A stretch of 26,488 nucleotides of DNA from CAYVQU01 sp964453155 (lineage in GTDB: Bacteria; Chloroflexota; Anaerolineae; Anaerolineales; UBA11858). The translations under genes were made by a program, and so were the position numbers. Positions within the stretch are counted from its first letter, which is position 1, and each line of letters opens with the position of its first letter. Positions 1 to 7,500 of this stretch are shown one piece after another. The stretch spans positions 1 to 26,488 of the forward strand of contig CAYVQU010000064.1 in NCBI GenBank assembly GCA_964453155.1, in the 5' to 3' direction. The notes under the pieces were generated by a model. The model was given only the letters and a program-made list of their open reading frames with translations, ran no database searches and had not been told where the DNA came from.

Positions 1-38
1 CAACCTAAGAGTATCACATCTGCCACGCCCCATCTGCG

Positions 39-248
39 TTATATTCTAGTAACCCCCGGTTCTAAGTGATCGCCAGCCCACCCAAAAGCTGAATCCCCAA
101 TTTGCATATTGAGCGAAATCCCGCCAATACCCGGCAGGATAAAAGGTTTACCTTCATGATCGACGCGCCAGGCCGCCTGGGTTTTCGGGGGACCGGGTTG
201 GCACTGGAGTAAGAATTCAACTATTTTGTCTTCGTTTGTTTTGAGCAT
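39..248 (-). CDS. DUF4438-like short protein, probably a truncated remnant
   Basis: This 69-residue frame has an ATG start preceded by a good AGAGGA ribosome binding site. Its sequence resembles the N-terminus of DUF4438 proteins: 'LPGIGGISLN' at about residues 38-47 and 'GDSAFGWAGDHLEPGV' at about 51-66. From memory, that family is about 290 residues long and of unknown function. Here the frame ends at a TAA straight after the GDHxEPG motif. Neither that frame nor the shifted frame in the last 38 bases continues in an obvious family-like way. I read it as a decayed or truncated copy; a frameshift with the rest outside the window is possible. It lies 3' of the hdr/met operon, separated by repeats and a terminator, so it is unlikely to be part of that operon. 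The family assignment is from recalled motif resemblance only. Confidence 0.4.
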   Translation of the reverse strand: MLKTNEDKIVEFLLQCQPGPPKTQAAWRVDHEGKPFILPGIGGISLNMQIGDSAFGWAGDHLEPGVTRI

Positions 249-352
249 TTTTCCTCTATTCCATCCAAAATCTGATAGTTTTGTGGGATTATACTTTATT
301 TCACTCTGTTACTTGTCACTGGGTAAGACGGAACTTAAGGTGGACTGATTAT

Positions 353-445
353 TTAACCGCTAATCACGCGAATTTTCACGAAGTTTTGGCAATATTAGTG
401 ACTTATTGCTCTAAATTAGTGTAGATTAGCGAAATTCGCGGTTAA
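353..445. repeat. Imperfect inverted repeat, dispersed-hairpin type
   Basis: The outer arms TTAACCGC (353-360) and GCGGTTAA (438-445) are perfectly complementary. Inside them, related but imperfect arms follow (GCTAATCACGCGAATTTTC against GATTAGCGAAATTCGC). The segment could fold into one long hairpin in RNA or single-stranded DNA. It is AT-rich and non-coding. It overlaps the start of the MITE-like element at 443-610 by 3 bases. Confidence 0.5.
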
Positions 446-610
446 TTATGAGTTTTTTGTATTGGTCAATAGTAGGTTGAATATTTTTCTCACTGCGGAG
501 ACGCGGAGTTCACAGAGTTTTTCTCAAGGTAGGAGTGCAAATCTCTGCGTTCTCTGGGGCTCTGCGGTGTTCAACCTTCTGCTGACTACTACATAATTAT
601 GAGTTTTTTG
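443..610. mobile_element. MITE-like element with flanking 17-bp direct repeats
   Basis: The 17-mer TAATTATGAGTTTTTTG occurs at 443-459 and again at 594-610. Between the copies, an 18-bp imperfect terminal inverted repeat is visible: 464-481 against 570-587, 14 of 18 matching, inner end GGTTGAA/TTCAACC. A second inner imperfect inverted pair has the form CACTGCGGAGACGCGGAG / CTCTGCGTTCTCTGGGGCT. No reading frame fits it. Direct repeats outside, inverted repeats inside and no gene are the marks of a miniature non-autonomous element. A 17-bp duplication is longer than usual for target sites, so simple repeat accretion is an alternative. The rest of 249-660 shows no gene. Confidence 0.45.
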
Positions 611-670
611 AGAACTCCACGGTTAAGTACCGTGCTATTGTTACTGCTTTGTCACTAATATTTTGGGGAT

Positions 671-711
671 AAAATGCCAACCCCCTCCCAGAATTTCTGG
701 GAGGGGGTTGG
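671..711 (-). terminator. Rho-independent terminator of the hdr/met operon
   Basis: A perfect 17-bp inverted repeat (677-693 and 695-711, single-base loop position) begins 22 bases past the stop of hdrCB on the minus strand. The stem is very G/C-rich in its middle (CCCCCTCCC/GGGAGGGGG). It is followed on the minus strand by CATTTTATC, a short T-rich tail. Position, stem strength and tail fit an intrinsic terminator closing the operon. The same hairpin may also be a dispersed genomic repeat. Confidence 0.7.
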
Positions 712-733
712 AGGGTAACCGGAAACAAAAAAT

Positions 734-2155
734 TTACAGATACGGCTCCAAAACCGGCTTGGGATCCACCAGATTTTTCTTCAACAGGACATCTTTCTCT
801 GGTAAACCCATCGCCAGCGCCATGAGTTGCGTGAAATACAGCACCGGCATCGGCTCTTCGACTTCCATCTGCATCTGCCGGGCATCAAGGTTGAGGTGGC
901 AGAGCGGACAGGCCACGACCATCGCATCGGCCCCGGCATCGCGGGCGTGTTGAACGATATCCTGACTCAAATTGATGACAATATCCGGGCGGACGGCAGA
1001 GTGGGAGGCCCCACAGCAGGCCGTTTTGTACGACCAGTCAATGGATTCAGCGCCCATGGCGGTCATCAAATCATCGAGGTCGGTGGGATTTTCGTAGCTT
1101 TCGACCTCAGTGACTTCGGGGGGGCGCGTCAGCAAGCAGCCATAGTAGCAAACCACTTTCAAGCCTTCAAGCGGTTTCTCGACTTTTTCAGCGAGAGTGG
1201 CAGGTTCGACATGTTTGAAAATCGCCTCTGAAAGCGTCGTCACCTGAACGTTATCTTGGAGTTCGTAACCCAAGACTTCGTCCATTTTCTCTTTGGCTCC
1301 GTTATGATGGCGGATTTCGTATTGAGCGGCTTTATGGCGGTTGAAGCACGAGGCACACGGCATGGTGACCTCGGCAAAGCCGCTTTTTTCGGCCAGCATC
1401 AAATTCTCCGCCGGAAGCTGCAACGCCATTTCCGGGTCGGCTTTGTGACCGGGGGAACTGCCACAACAGACCCAGCCATCGAGTTCAATCAAATTCATCC
1501 CGAGTTTTTCGGCCACCGATTTGGTAGATTCATCATACTCTGAGGCGGTGCCTTCTAGCGAGCAGCCGGGATAATAGGCGATGGCCTCTTCAGCGCCCTC
1601 TACGGGCTTGATTTTGCGTTTGCTGGGTAGGCGAGTCGGTTTGGGGAAGAAGCCAACTTTGCCTTTCTTCATCATTTCGGCATACATGCCAACGTCTTCG
1701 AGCAACGCTTTGAAGTCGCGGTTGCGCAGGGTCATTTCGGCCATCAAGCCGGGTTCGTAGGAGCGGCCCCACAACTTCAGTTCCCGCATGAAAGCTTCGT
1801 TGAAGACGTTCAGCTCCGGTCGGGCCGGTTCAAAACCGCGTTCCTTGGCCTCGCGGGTCAAGAAATCCATCACGGCCGCGATATTGATCCCCTGGGGACA
1901 GCGGGTCGTACAAGTCTGGCATCCTGCGCATAGCCATGGGGTTTCGGATTCTAGGGCAATGTCCTCTTGCCCCAATTGGACCGCCCGCATAATCTGGTTG
2001 GGCTGCCAATCGAAAAATCCCGCGACCGGGCAGCCGCTGGTGCATTTTACGCATTGGTAACACAGAAATACATTTTCCCCCAACTCATCCTGAATTCGTT
2101 GGGCCAGTTCAGCACTAATACTCATGGATTGTTCGGCGTTCGTGTTTTCAGCCAT
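734..2155 (-). CDS. hdrCB: HdrC-HdrB fusion, heterodisulfide-reductase-type subunit
   Basis: This 473-residue protein joins an HdrC-like N-terminus to an HdrB-like C-terminus, the layout of HdrD. Two [4Fe-4S] ferredoxin motifs are clear: C32-x2-C35-x2-C38-x3-C42-P and C76-x2-C79-x2-C82-x3-C86-P. Two cysteine-rich CCG domains follow. The first has C198, C230-C231, C267 and C270. The second has C336, C340, C380-C381, C416 and C419. In HdrB such CCG domains bind non-cubane [4Fe-4S] clusters that reduce a disulfide. In MetFV-linked complexes the physiological acceptor is uncertain, and HdrBC may pass electrons to MetF instead. The start has a GGAG site 7 bases upstream. It is the last gene of the operon, 18 bases after metF. 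It is cytoplasmic, with no signal or membrane segments. Confidence 0.9.
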   Translation of the reverse strand: MAENTNAEQSMSISAELAQRIQDELGENVFLCYQCVKCTSGCPVAGFFDWQPNQIMRAVQLGQEDIALESETPWLCAGCQTCTTRCPQGINIAAVMDFLTREAKERGFEPARPELNVFNEAFMRELKLWGRSYEPGLMAEMTLRNRDFKALLEDVGMYAEMMKKGKVGFFPKPTRLPSKRKIKPVEGAEEAIAYYPGCSLEGTASEYDESTKSVAEKLGMNLIELDGWVCCGSSPGHKADPEMALQLPAENLMLAEKSGFAEVTMPCASCFNRHKAAQYEIRHHNGAKEKMDEVLGYELQDNVQVTTLSEAIFKHVEPATLAEKVEKPLEGLKVVCYYGCLLTRPPEVTEVESYENPTDLDDLMTAMGAESIDWSYKTACCGASHSAVRPDIVINLSQDIVQHARDAGADAMVVACPLCHLNLDARQMQMEVEEPMPVLYFTQLMALAMGLPEKDVLLKKNLVDPKPVLEPYL

Positions 2156-2173
2156 GAAATTCTCCGGATACCA

Positions 2174-3178
2174 TTAATCAAATGTGGGGCGGGGGAGCAA
2201 ACCCGCACCCTCAGCAATTGGTTTGACGGCTTCTTCCCACTCAATTGCCATAATATGCACCCCGGCCACGCCTTCGATTTCGCGCACCGCATTGATAAGA
2301 TCAATACAAATCTTAATCCCCTCGGCACGATAGGCTTTACCCCGGGCTTGTTTTTGTTCTTTGGTCATCTCTTTGAAGGGGATTCCCTTCCATTCAGCCC
2401 CCGCCGCGACCATGCGATCAATATATTCGTCCGAAACCAGGATGCCAGGGACGTTGTTCTTCATATAGCGGGCCATTCCAGGACTCTTTAGCGGCCCTAG
2501 ACCGGCCAATATATAAGTTTTTTCGTGCAGACCGAGTTCCCGCACTTTTTCCATGTATTTCTTGAAAGCGGGGATATCGTAAATTAATTGGGTCTGGATG
2601 AAATCGGCCCCGGCCTTGACCTTTTTGGCCAGCCGATAAGGTCTAAAGGGAATTGGATCGGCAAAAGGAGCCGCGGCCGCCCCGACAAAGAAGCGCGGCT
2701 CCTGACCCTTAAATGGATCGCCGCACTCGAAGATTTTCTCATCCCGCATGGAGGCTACTGTCCGCACGAGTTGGACGGAGTCGATATCGTAAACATTCTT
2801 TGCGGTGGGATGGTTACCGAATTGTTGGTGATCGCCCGAGAGGGCGAGTAAATTCCGCATCCCTAGGGCGTAGGCCCCCAGCAAATCGCTCTGGATTGCC
2901 AGCCGATTGCGATCGCGGCATGTCATTTGGATGATGGGTTCCAGTCCGGCCTTGTGGGCCAGAATCCCAGCCCCAATACTGGACATGCGGACGATGGCCG
3001 TCTGGTTATCGGTGATATTGACCGCGTCACAGTTCCCCACCAAAAATGAGGCCTTATGGGCAATTTCTTCGGCGTCCGCACTTTGGGGCGGACCAAGTTC
3101 GCCTGTCACCGCGAAATGTCCGGCTTTGAGAACTTTTTCTAAATTTGAGCCTGCCAGGTATCCGTTGTTGGTCGTCAT
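2174..3178 (-). CDS. metF: Methylenetetrahydrofolate reductase, MetF
   Basis: A 334-residue MetF/MTHFR-family TIM-barrel flavoprotein. It reduces 5,10-methylene-THF to 5-methyl-THF, the last folate step of the methyl branch of the Wood-Ljungdahl pathway, or supplies methionine synthesis. Visible family signatures are the N-terminal TGELGPP (E27, the usual acid near the flavin), NITDNQ at 54-59, MTCRDRNRLAIQ at 85-96 and the LLALSGDH loop at 110-117. It lacks the long regulatory extension of eukaryotic enzymes. It starts 2 bases after the metV stop, with GAGGAG just before the ATG, so the two are translationally linked. Coupling to MetV and Hdr genes marks it as the acetogen-type MetFV enzyme rather than a stand-alone NADH-dependent MetF. 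Confidence 0.93.
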   Translation of the reverse strand: MTTNNGYLAGSNLEKVLKAGHFAVTGELGPPQSADAEEIAHKASFLVGNCDAVNITDNQTAIVRMSSIGAGILAHKAGLEPIIQMTCRDRNRLAIQSDLLGAYALGMRNLLALSGDHQQFGNHPTAKNVYDIDSVQLVRTVASMRDEKIFECGDPFKGQEPRFFVGAAAAPFADPIPFRPYRLAKKVKAGADFIQTQLIYDIPAFKKYMEKVRELGLHEKTYILAGLGPLKSPGMARYMKNNVPGILVSDEYIDRMVAAGAEWKGIPFKEMTKEQKQARGKAYRAEGIKICIDLINAVREIEGVAGVHIMAIEWEEAVKPIAEGAGLLPRPTFD

Positions 3179-3180
3179 TG

Positions 3181-3864
3181 TTACTCCTCTTCAGCAGCTA
3201 AACGCAAATCGTCGCGGGTAATTTTTCGGGGCCCGCCATCCCGGGACGTACTCCAATTTTTGGGTTCGTGGACTTCGGTGAGAAGCTCAAGTTTGTCCTG
3301 ACTCTCCAGGCGGTCGTAGATCAATTGCCAGCCGCAGGGGGTGTCAGCATCAATTTCGCAGTGACCCTCCTCGGATCCACCACAGGGGCCGTTGAGCAGC
3401 GATTTCGAGCAGCGCGCAATCGGGCAAACCCCGCCGGTCAGACCGAGAACACAGTCCCCACAGGCCGCACAGCGTTCTTCCCAGATCCCTTGTTCGGTCG
3501 GGAGTCCCAGGAAGGTGGTGTTCAAACCGGGCACGACCCATTTATTTTTATAATGTTCGGCCATCGCCTGGACCCCGATCCCGCAGCCGAGGGAAACGAC
3601 GACATCGGCATCTTCGATCTGGTCTTCAATCTGATCGAGATACTCCCACTCACACTGGCGTTGGACGGTTACATCCCGCACGTCTTTGGGATCGCCATCT
3701 AACTTCGACGCCATCCGCAGCGAAGTCGAGGTAATTTCGGCCTCCCGCGAGCCGCCTGCAAAACAGACGGTCACACAGGTGCCACAGCCTACCACTAATA
3801 CTTTTTCGGATTCACCAATAAGATTTTTGATTTCATCCAAGGATTTTTGTTCAGCGATGATCAT
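3181..3864 (-). CDS. metV: MetV, zinc/iron-sulfur partner of MetF
   Basis: 227 residues matching the MTHFR C-terminal-domain family known as MetV, the obligate partner of MetF in acetogens. It carries 13 cysteines in two sets. The N-terminal set is CGTCVTVC (C27, C30, C34) with C71 and C94. The C-terminal set is CAACGDC (C132, C135, C138), then C147, C152, C161 within LNGPCGG, C169 and C177. The family is reported to bind Fe-S and zinc and is thought to link MetF to the electron donor. Its ATG overlaps the mvhD stop by 4 bases (ATGA), which suggests translational coupling. A GGAG site lies 8 bases upstream. Placement between mvhD and metF fits a bridge between the Hdr module and MetF. Confidence 0.9.
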   Translation of the reverse strand: MIIAEQKSLDEIKNLIGESEKVLVVGCGTCVTVCFAGGSREAEITSTSLRMASKLDGDPKDVRDVTVQRQCEWEYLDQIEDQIEDADVVVSLGCGIGVQAMAEHYKNKWVVPGLNTTFLGLPTEQGIWEERCAACGDCVLGLTGGVCPIARCSKSLLNGPCGGSEEGHCEIDADTPCGWQLIYDRLESQDKLELLTEVHEPKNWSTSRDGGPRKITRDDLRLAAEEE

Positions 3865-4307
3865 GTTATCTGCTCCGTGTTGATCTTGGCTTGTTTTCCA
3901 TTTTTAAGCGGATTGGGTCCCAATGCGGCGACCTGTTCCGTAAATGCCTGGGCAGTTTGGGCAAATTGCATTCCTTGGGCTGACGAGATGTTCGTCATCA
4001 TCAGCCGGTCAGCTTGGAGCCCGATGCCTTCCAGCAGGCCCTGGGCGTATTTCACTCTTCTTTTAGCGTTGAGATTACCTTCCAGGTAATGGCAGTCACC
4101 TTCCAGTCAACCTGCGACCAGTACGCCGTCGGCCCCATCCTCGAAGGCCCGCAGCACGTAAGTGACATCCAGCTTGCCCGTACACGGCAGCTCGACAACC
4201 TTGATGGCGGCCGGATATTCCAGCCGCATCGAACCGGCTAAATCGGCCGCGGCATAGGCGCAATAATGACAGCAAAATGCGACGATATCAGGTTCAAAAT
4301 TTTCCAT
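3861..4307 (-). CDS. mvhD: MvhD-like iron-sulfur subunit with in-frame UGA, selenoprotein
   Basis: One 148-residue protein read through a UGA at 4107-4109 as residue 67. Both halves are MvhD-like: residues 1-66 contain CCHYCAYAAADLAG, PCTGKLD and the VLRAFEDGADGVLVAG motif. After the UGA the same frame reads LEGDCHYLEGNLNAKRRVKYAQ and continues to about 64 more recognisable residues. In ordinary MvhD the UGA site is a Cys in GCLEGDCH; here it would be Sec67, with C72 kept. Methanogen VhuD and some bacterial MvhD proteins are known selenoproteins. MvhD carries a [2Fe-2S] cluster and feeds electrons to HdrA. A GGAG lies 13 bases before the ATG, rather far. The gene follows hdrA by 227 bases and overlaps metV by 4. 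The alternative is a nonsense mutation, which the SECIS-like hairpin and intact downstream reading argue against. Confidence 0.88.
4074..4109 (-). promoter_or_regulatory. Bacterial SECIS-like hairpin after the mvhD UGA
   Basis: On the minus strand, 16 bases after the UGA (4107-4109), a perfect 7-bp stem ATTACCT/AGGTAAT (4084-4090 and 4074-4080) closes a GGA loop (4081-4083). The loop begins 23 bases after the UGA and starts with G. Bacterial SECIS elements are known to sit inside the coding sequence about 16-37 bases after the UGA, with a small apical loop that has a G near its start. The geometry therefore fits recoding by SelB and tRNA-Sec. The hairpin was found by eye and not folded by software. 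Confidence 0.7.
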
Positions 4308-4422
4308 GCTGAAGTTTATTCTCCATTTGTAAGTTTATCAAGATGCAATTCGTCATTCGTTTTTCGTATTGGGTGCGAATATCAGAATTCACTCAGAAAA
4401 TTTCAAGAATTTCGTAGAGACG

Positions 4423-4520
4423 TGTCTGAAGGGTCTAAATTGTCGTATTGGTCTCAATAGTCCAAAGGGTCTAATGTGTCCGACTAGTCCGACCAATTAG
4501 ACCTCTCCGACCTTTAAGAC
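4423..4520. repeat. GGTCTAAT-rich repeat between hdrA and mvhD
   Basis: The 227-base gap between mvhD and hdrA (4308-4534) holds no gene. Its hdrA-proximal half is built from variants of GGTCTAAT and GGACC/GACCAATT. One 8-bp inverted pair is GGTCTAAT (4468-4475) and ATTAGACC (4496-4503). The 16-mer TGTCTGAAGGGTCTAA at 4423-4438 recurs with one change at 9537-9552, on the other side of hdrA. No strong promoter is visible in the gap; the best minus-strand pair is TTGAAA with GATATT at 17-base spacing, which is weak. Confidence 0.5.
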
Positions 4521-4534
4521 CAATTGGACCAATC

Positions 4535-7500
4535 CTAATCGCCAGCCACCTCGATCGTATCGAGCGGGATGACCGGGCTTTCTTCAAAGAGCGCATCAAC
4601 CTTTGTAAGGGTTTGAGCGTCGGTGTAATGCATGAGTTGGATGGCTTGAGCCGGGCATTCGGAGGCGCAGCTCCCACAGCCGTGACAGATGGCGGTTTCG
4701 ACGAAGGCCGCGCCCATAATGTTACCAACTCCGGTGAAGTCATTCTTGACTTGGGGGACATCGTAGGGACAAATCCGGACGCAGGTCAGACAGCCGACAC
4801 ACATCTCGGGATCGACGACTGCCACGCGGGCGTTGGTGAGCATCGTCTCCTTGGACAGAATGCCGGCCGCTCGAGAGGCCGCGGCCTGAGCCTGGGCGAT
4901 GGTCTCATCCAGGAATTTGGGGTAGTGGGCCATCCCGGCCATGAAAATGCCATCGGCCGCAAAGTCGACCGGGCGCAGCTTGACGTGGGCTTCGAGGAAG
5001 AAGCCATCCATGTCAGTTGAAATCTTGAGTTGGCTGGCCAATTCCCGCGTCCCTTGCGGGGCAATCACCGGGGTGCTGAGCACCAACAAATCGGGGTTGA
5101 GCGTAACATTGCGTCCCAAAACGGGTTCCCGGAACGAGACGCTAACTGCTCCCTGCTCCCCGCTAACTGCTACCTTTGGCTTATCTTCAAACTCAAACTG
5201 CACAAACCGAACTCCGGCTTTGCGGGCCTGGGTGTACAAGGCTTCCTTGAACCCATACGTGCGAATATCTCGGAAGAGAATAGTAATATCTGCCGCGGGG
5301 TTGAGTTCCTTGAGCTTGAGCGCATTTTTCAGCGCCGTCGTGCAGCACAGCCGGGAGCAGAATTTCTCGGCGGGGCCGACACATTGGATCATGGTGATCG
5401 AATTAGGAGTGGGGAATTCGGAATTTGGATTGGCAAGCCGCTGCTCAAATTCGAGCTGCGTTACAACCTGCTCGCTCTGGCCGTAGCCATATTCGTCACC
5501 CTTGTATTCCTCACCGCCGGTGGCGACGATGATGATGCCGTGTTTGACTTCGGTAGTGGATCCGTTTTTGATCGTGGAGGTGAAATTGCCTTTGAACCCG
5601 TGAGTATCGATCAATTCGGTGTTGAGATGGATGCGGATATTGGGATGTTGTTCAACTTTGGTGACCGTTTCAGTCAGATATTCCTGGGGAGAGGGTAGCA
5701 ATTGAGAACCATTGGTGGGGACGAAGTAACGCAGACGGTTCAGATTGCCGCCCAGGCGATCCGTTCGTTCTAGCAGATGGACCGGGAAACCCTGGTCGGC
5801 CAGGGTCAGCGCCGCCGACATTCCAGCGGCACCGCCACCTAAGATTAGGGCGGTATTGTTGACCGGAACTTCTGAAACCTTGAGGGGTTGGAGTTTGGTT
5901 GCCCGGGCTACGGCCATGCGGGTCAGTTGTTTGGCTTTGACCGTCGCAGTTTCGAAATCATTGGAATGGACCCAGGAGCATTGGTTGCGGATATTGGCCA
6001 TCTCAAACAGATGGGGATTTAACCCAGCTTGTCGAATGGCATCTTGAAAGAGGGGTTCGTGGGTCAATGGGGTGCAGGATGAGACCACCACCCGGTTAAG
6101 ATCAAGTTCTTTGACCTGATCAATGATGTGGGCAATCGTGTCCTGCGAACAGGTATACAGGTTGTTCTCGGAATGGATAACCCCCGGCAGCGTTTTAGCA
6201 TAATCCGCCACTTCAGGGACGTCCAGATAGCCGCCGATATTGCTGCCACAATGACAGATGAATACCCCAATGCGGGGGTCCTGGTTGGCGATATCCAACT
6301 CAGGGGGATAAACCTGGGGTGTGGCGAGGGTGTTGCGGGCCGGAGCCAATAATCGGGCGGCTCCCGCGGCCGCGCCACTGGCTTCGATCACCGTTTCGGG
6401 GATATCCTTGGGTTCGCGGAACGGTCCGGCCACGTAGATCCCAGCGCGGGTGGTTTGGAGGGGATCAAATAAAGTCGTGTGGCAGAACCCATAGGGATCG
6501 AGTTCCACCCCTAACCGGCGGCCCAGGTTTTGGACCGAATCCGAAATTTCCATCCCCACCGACAAAACCACGAGATCAAATTCTTCTTCAATCAAAGATA
6601 ACTTTGGCCCAAATCCCTGACCATTATCCCCCGTCCCCTGATCCCGGGCGTACCGTACGATAATATTGCCCGAATCCGGGTCTTCCTTCAGATCGCTGAC
6701 TCGGCAGCGGGTGTACTCGATGCCGTATTTACGTTCGGCTCGGTCGTAATATTCTTCATAGCCTTTGCTGTACGCCCGCGTGTCCATGAAAAAGACCTGG
6801 CAGAAAACATTGCCGTCACCATCCCCAGAGAGGGCCTCGGCGCGGGCGTGTTCGATGGTCATGATGGCTTCTTTAGCCGCATACATACAACAGACCGACG
6901 AGCAGTAATCGTGGTCCTGGTCACGGCTGCCGACACATTGCAGGAAAGCAATCCGCTTTGGGCTGGCGTTATCGCCGGGACGTTTGACGTGCCCTTTGGT
7001 GGGGCCACTGGCGGACAGCATCCGTTCGTATTGCAGGGAAGTGACCACGTTGGGGTAGCGGCCCAGGCCAAACTCCGCGGAGAGTTCGGCGTTATAAATT
7101 TGATAACCGGGGGCCAGGATCATGGCCCCGACGTTGATTTCCAGGGTTTTGGCGACATCGTCATGGACAATGGCCTCGCGCTCGCAGGCAAACTCGCAGG
7201 ACATACACTCGGAGCAAATTCCGCACGACAGGCAGCGTTCGGCCTCGGCCATCGCGCTAACGTCGTCATAGCCGTGTTCGACTTCAGCGAAATTGTCCAG
7301 GCGTTGGTCGATGGGGAGTTCGGGTAGTGGGATGCGGGGGGAGGGGGTAACCTCGCCACTTTTGATCCGCTCTTCTAATTCCTGGTTTGACAAGTGAACG
7401 ACCGGCAATTCGGGTTTCCGGGGTGGCTCGAGATGCTCGCCCTGCAGGTAGCGGATGATCGATCGGGCGGCGGTATGACCGCTGTCAACGGCCTCAATGA

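Noticed and set aside
353..610. The repeats upstream of the operon terminator as a CRISPR array
   Set aside because: Repeats are few, inverted and of unequal spacing; no regular repeat-spacer pattern or cas gene is present.
1967..2491. A plus-strand open frame of 174 residues across the hdrCB/metF junction
   Set aside because: It overlaps two well-supported genes in antisense and shows no protein family features.
4107..4307. mvhD as a truncated pseudogene with a nonsense codon
   Set aside because: The stop is UGA at a known Sec/Cys position, the frame stays intact and conserved after it, and a SECIS-like hairpin is in the right place.
5030..5698. A plus-strand open frame of 222 residues inside hdrA
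   Set aside because: It is antisense to strongly conserved HdrA sequence, has no family motif and reflects codon bias of the real gene.
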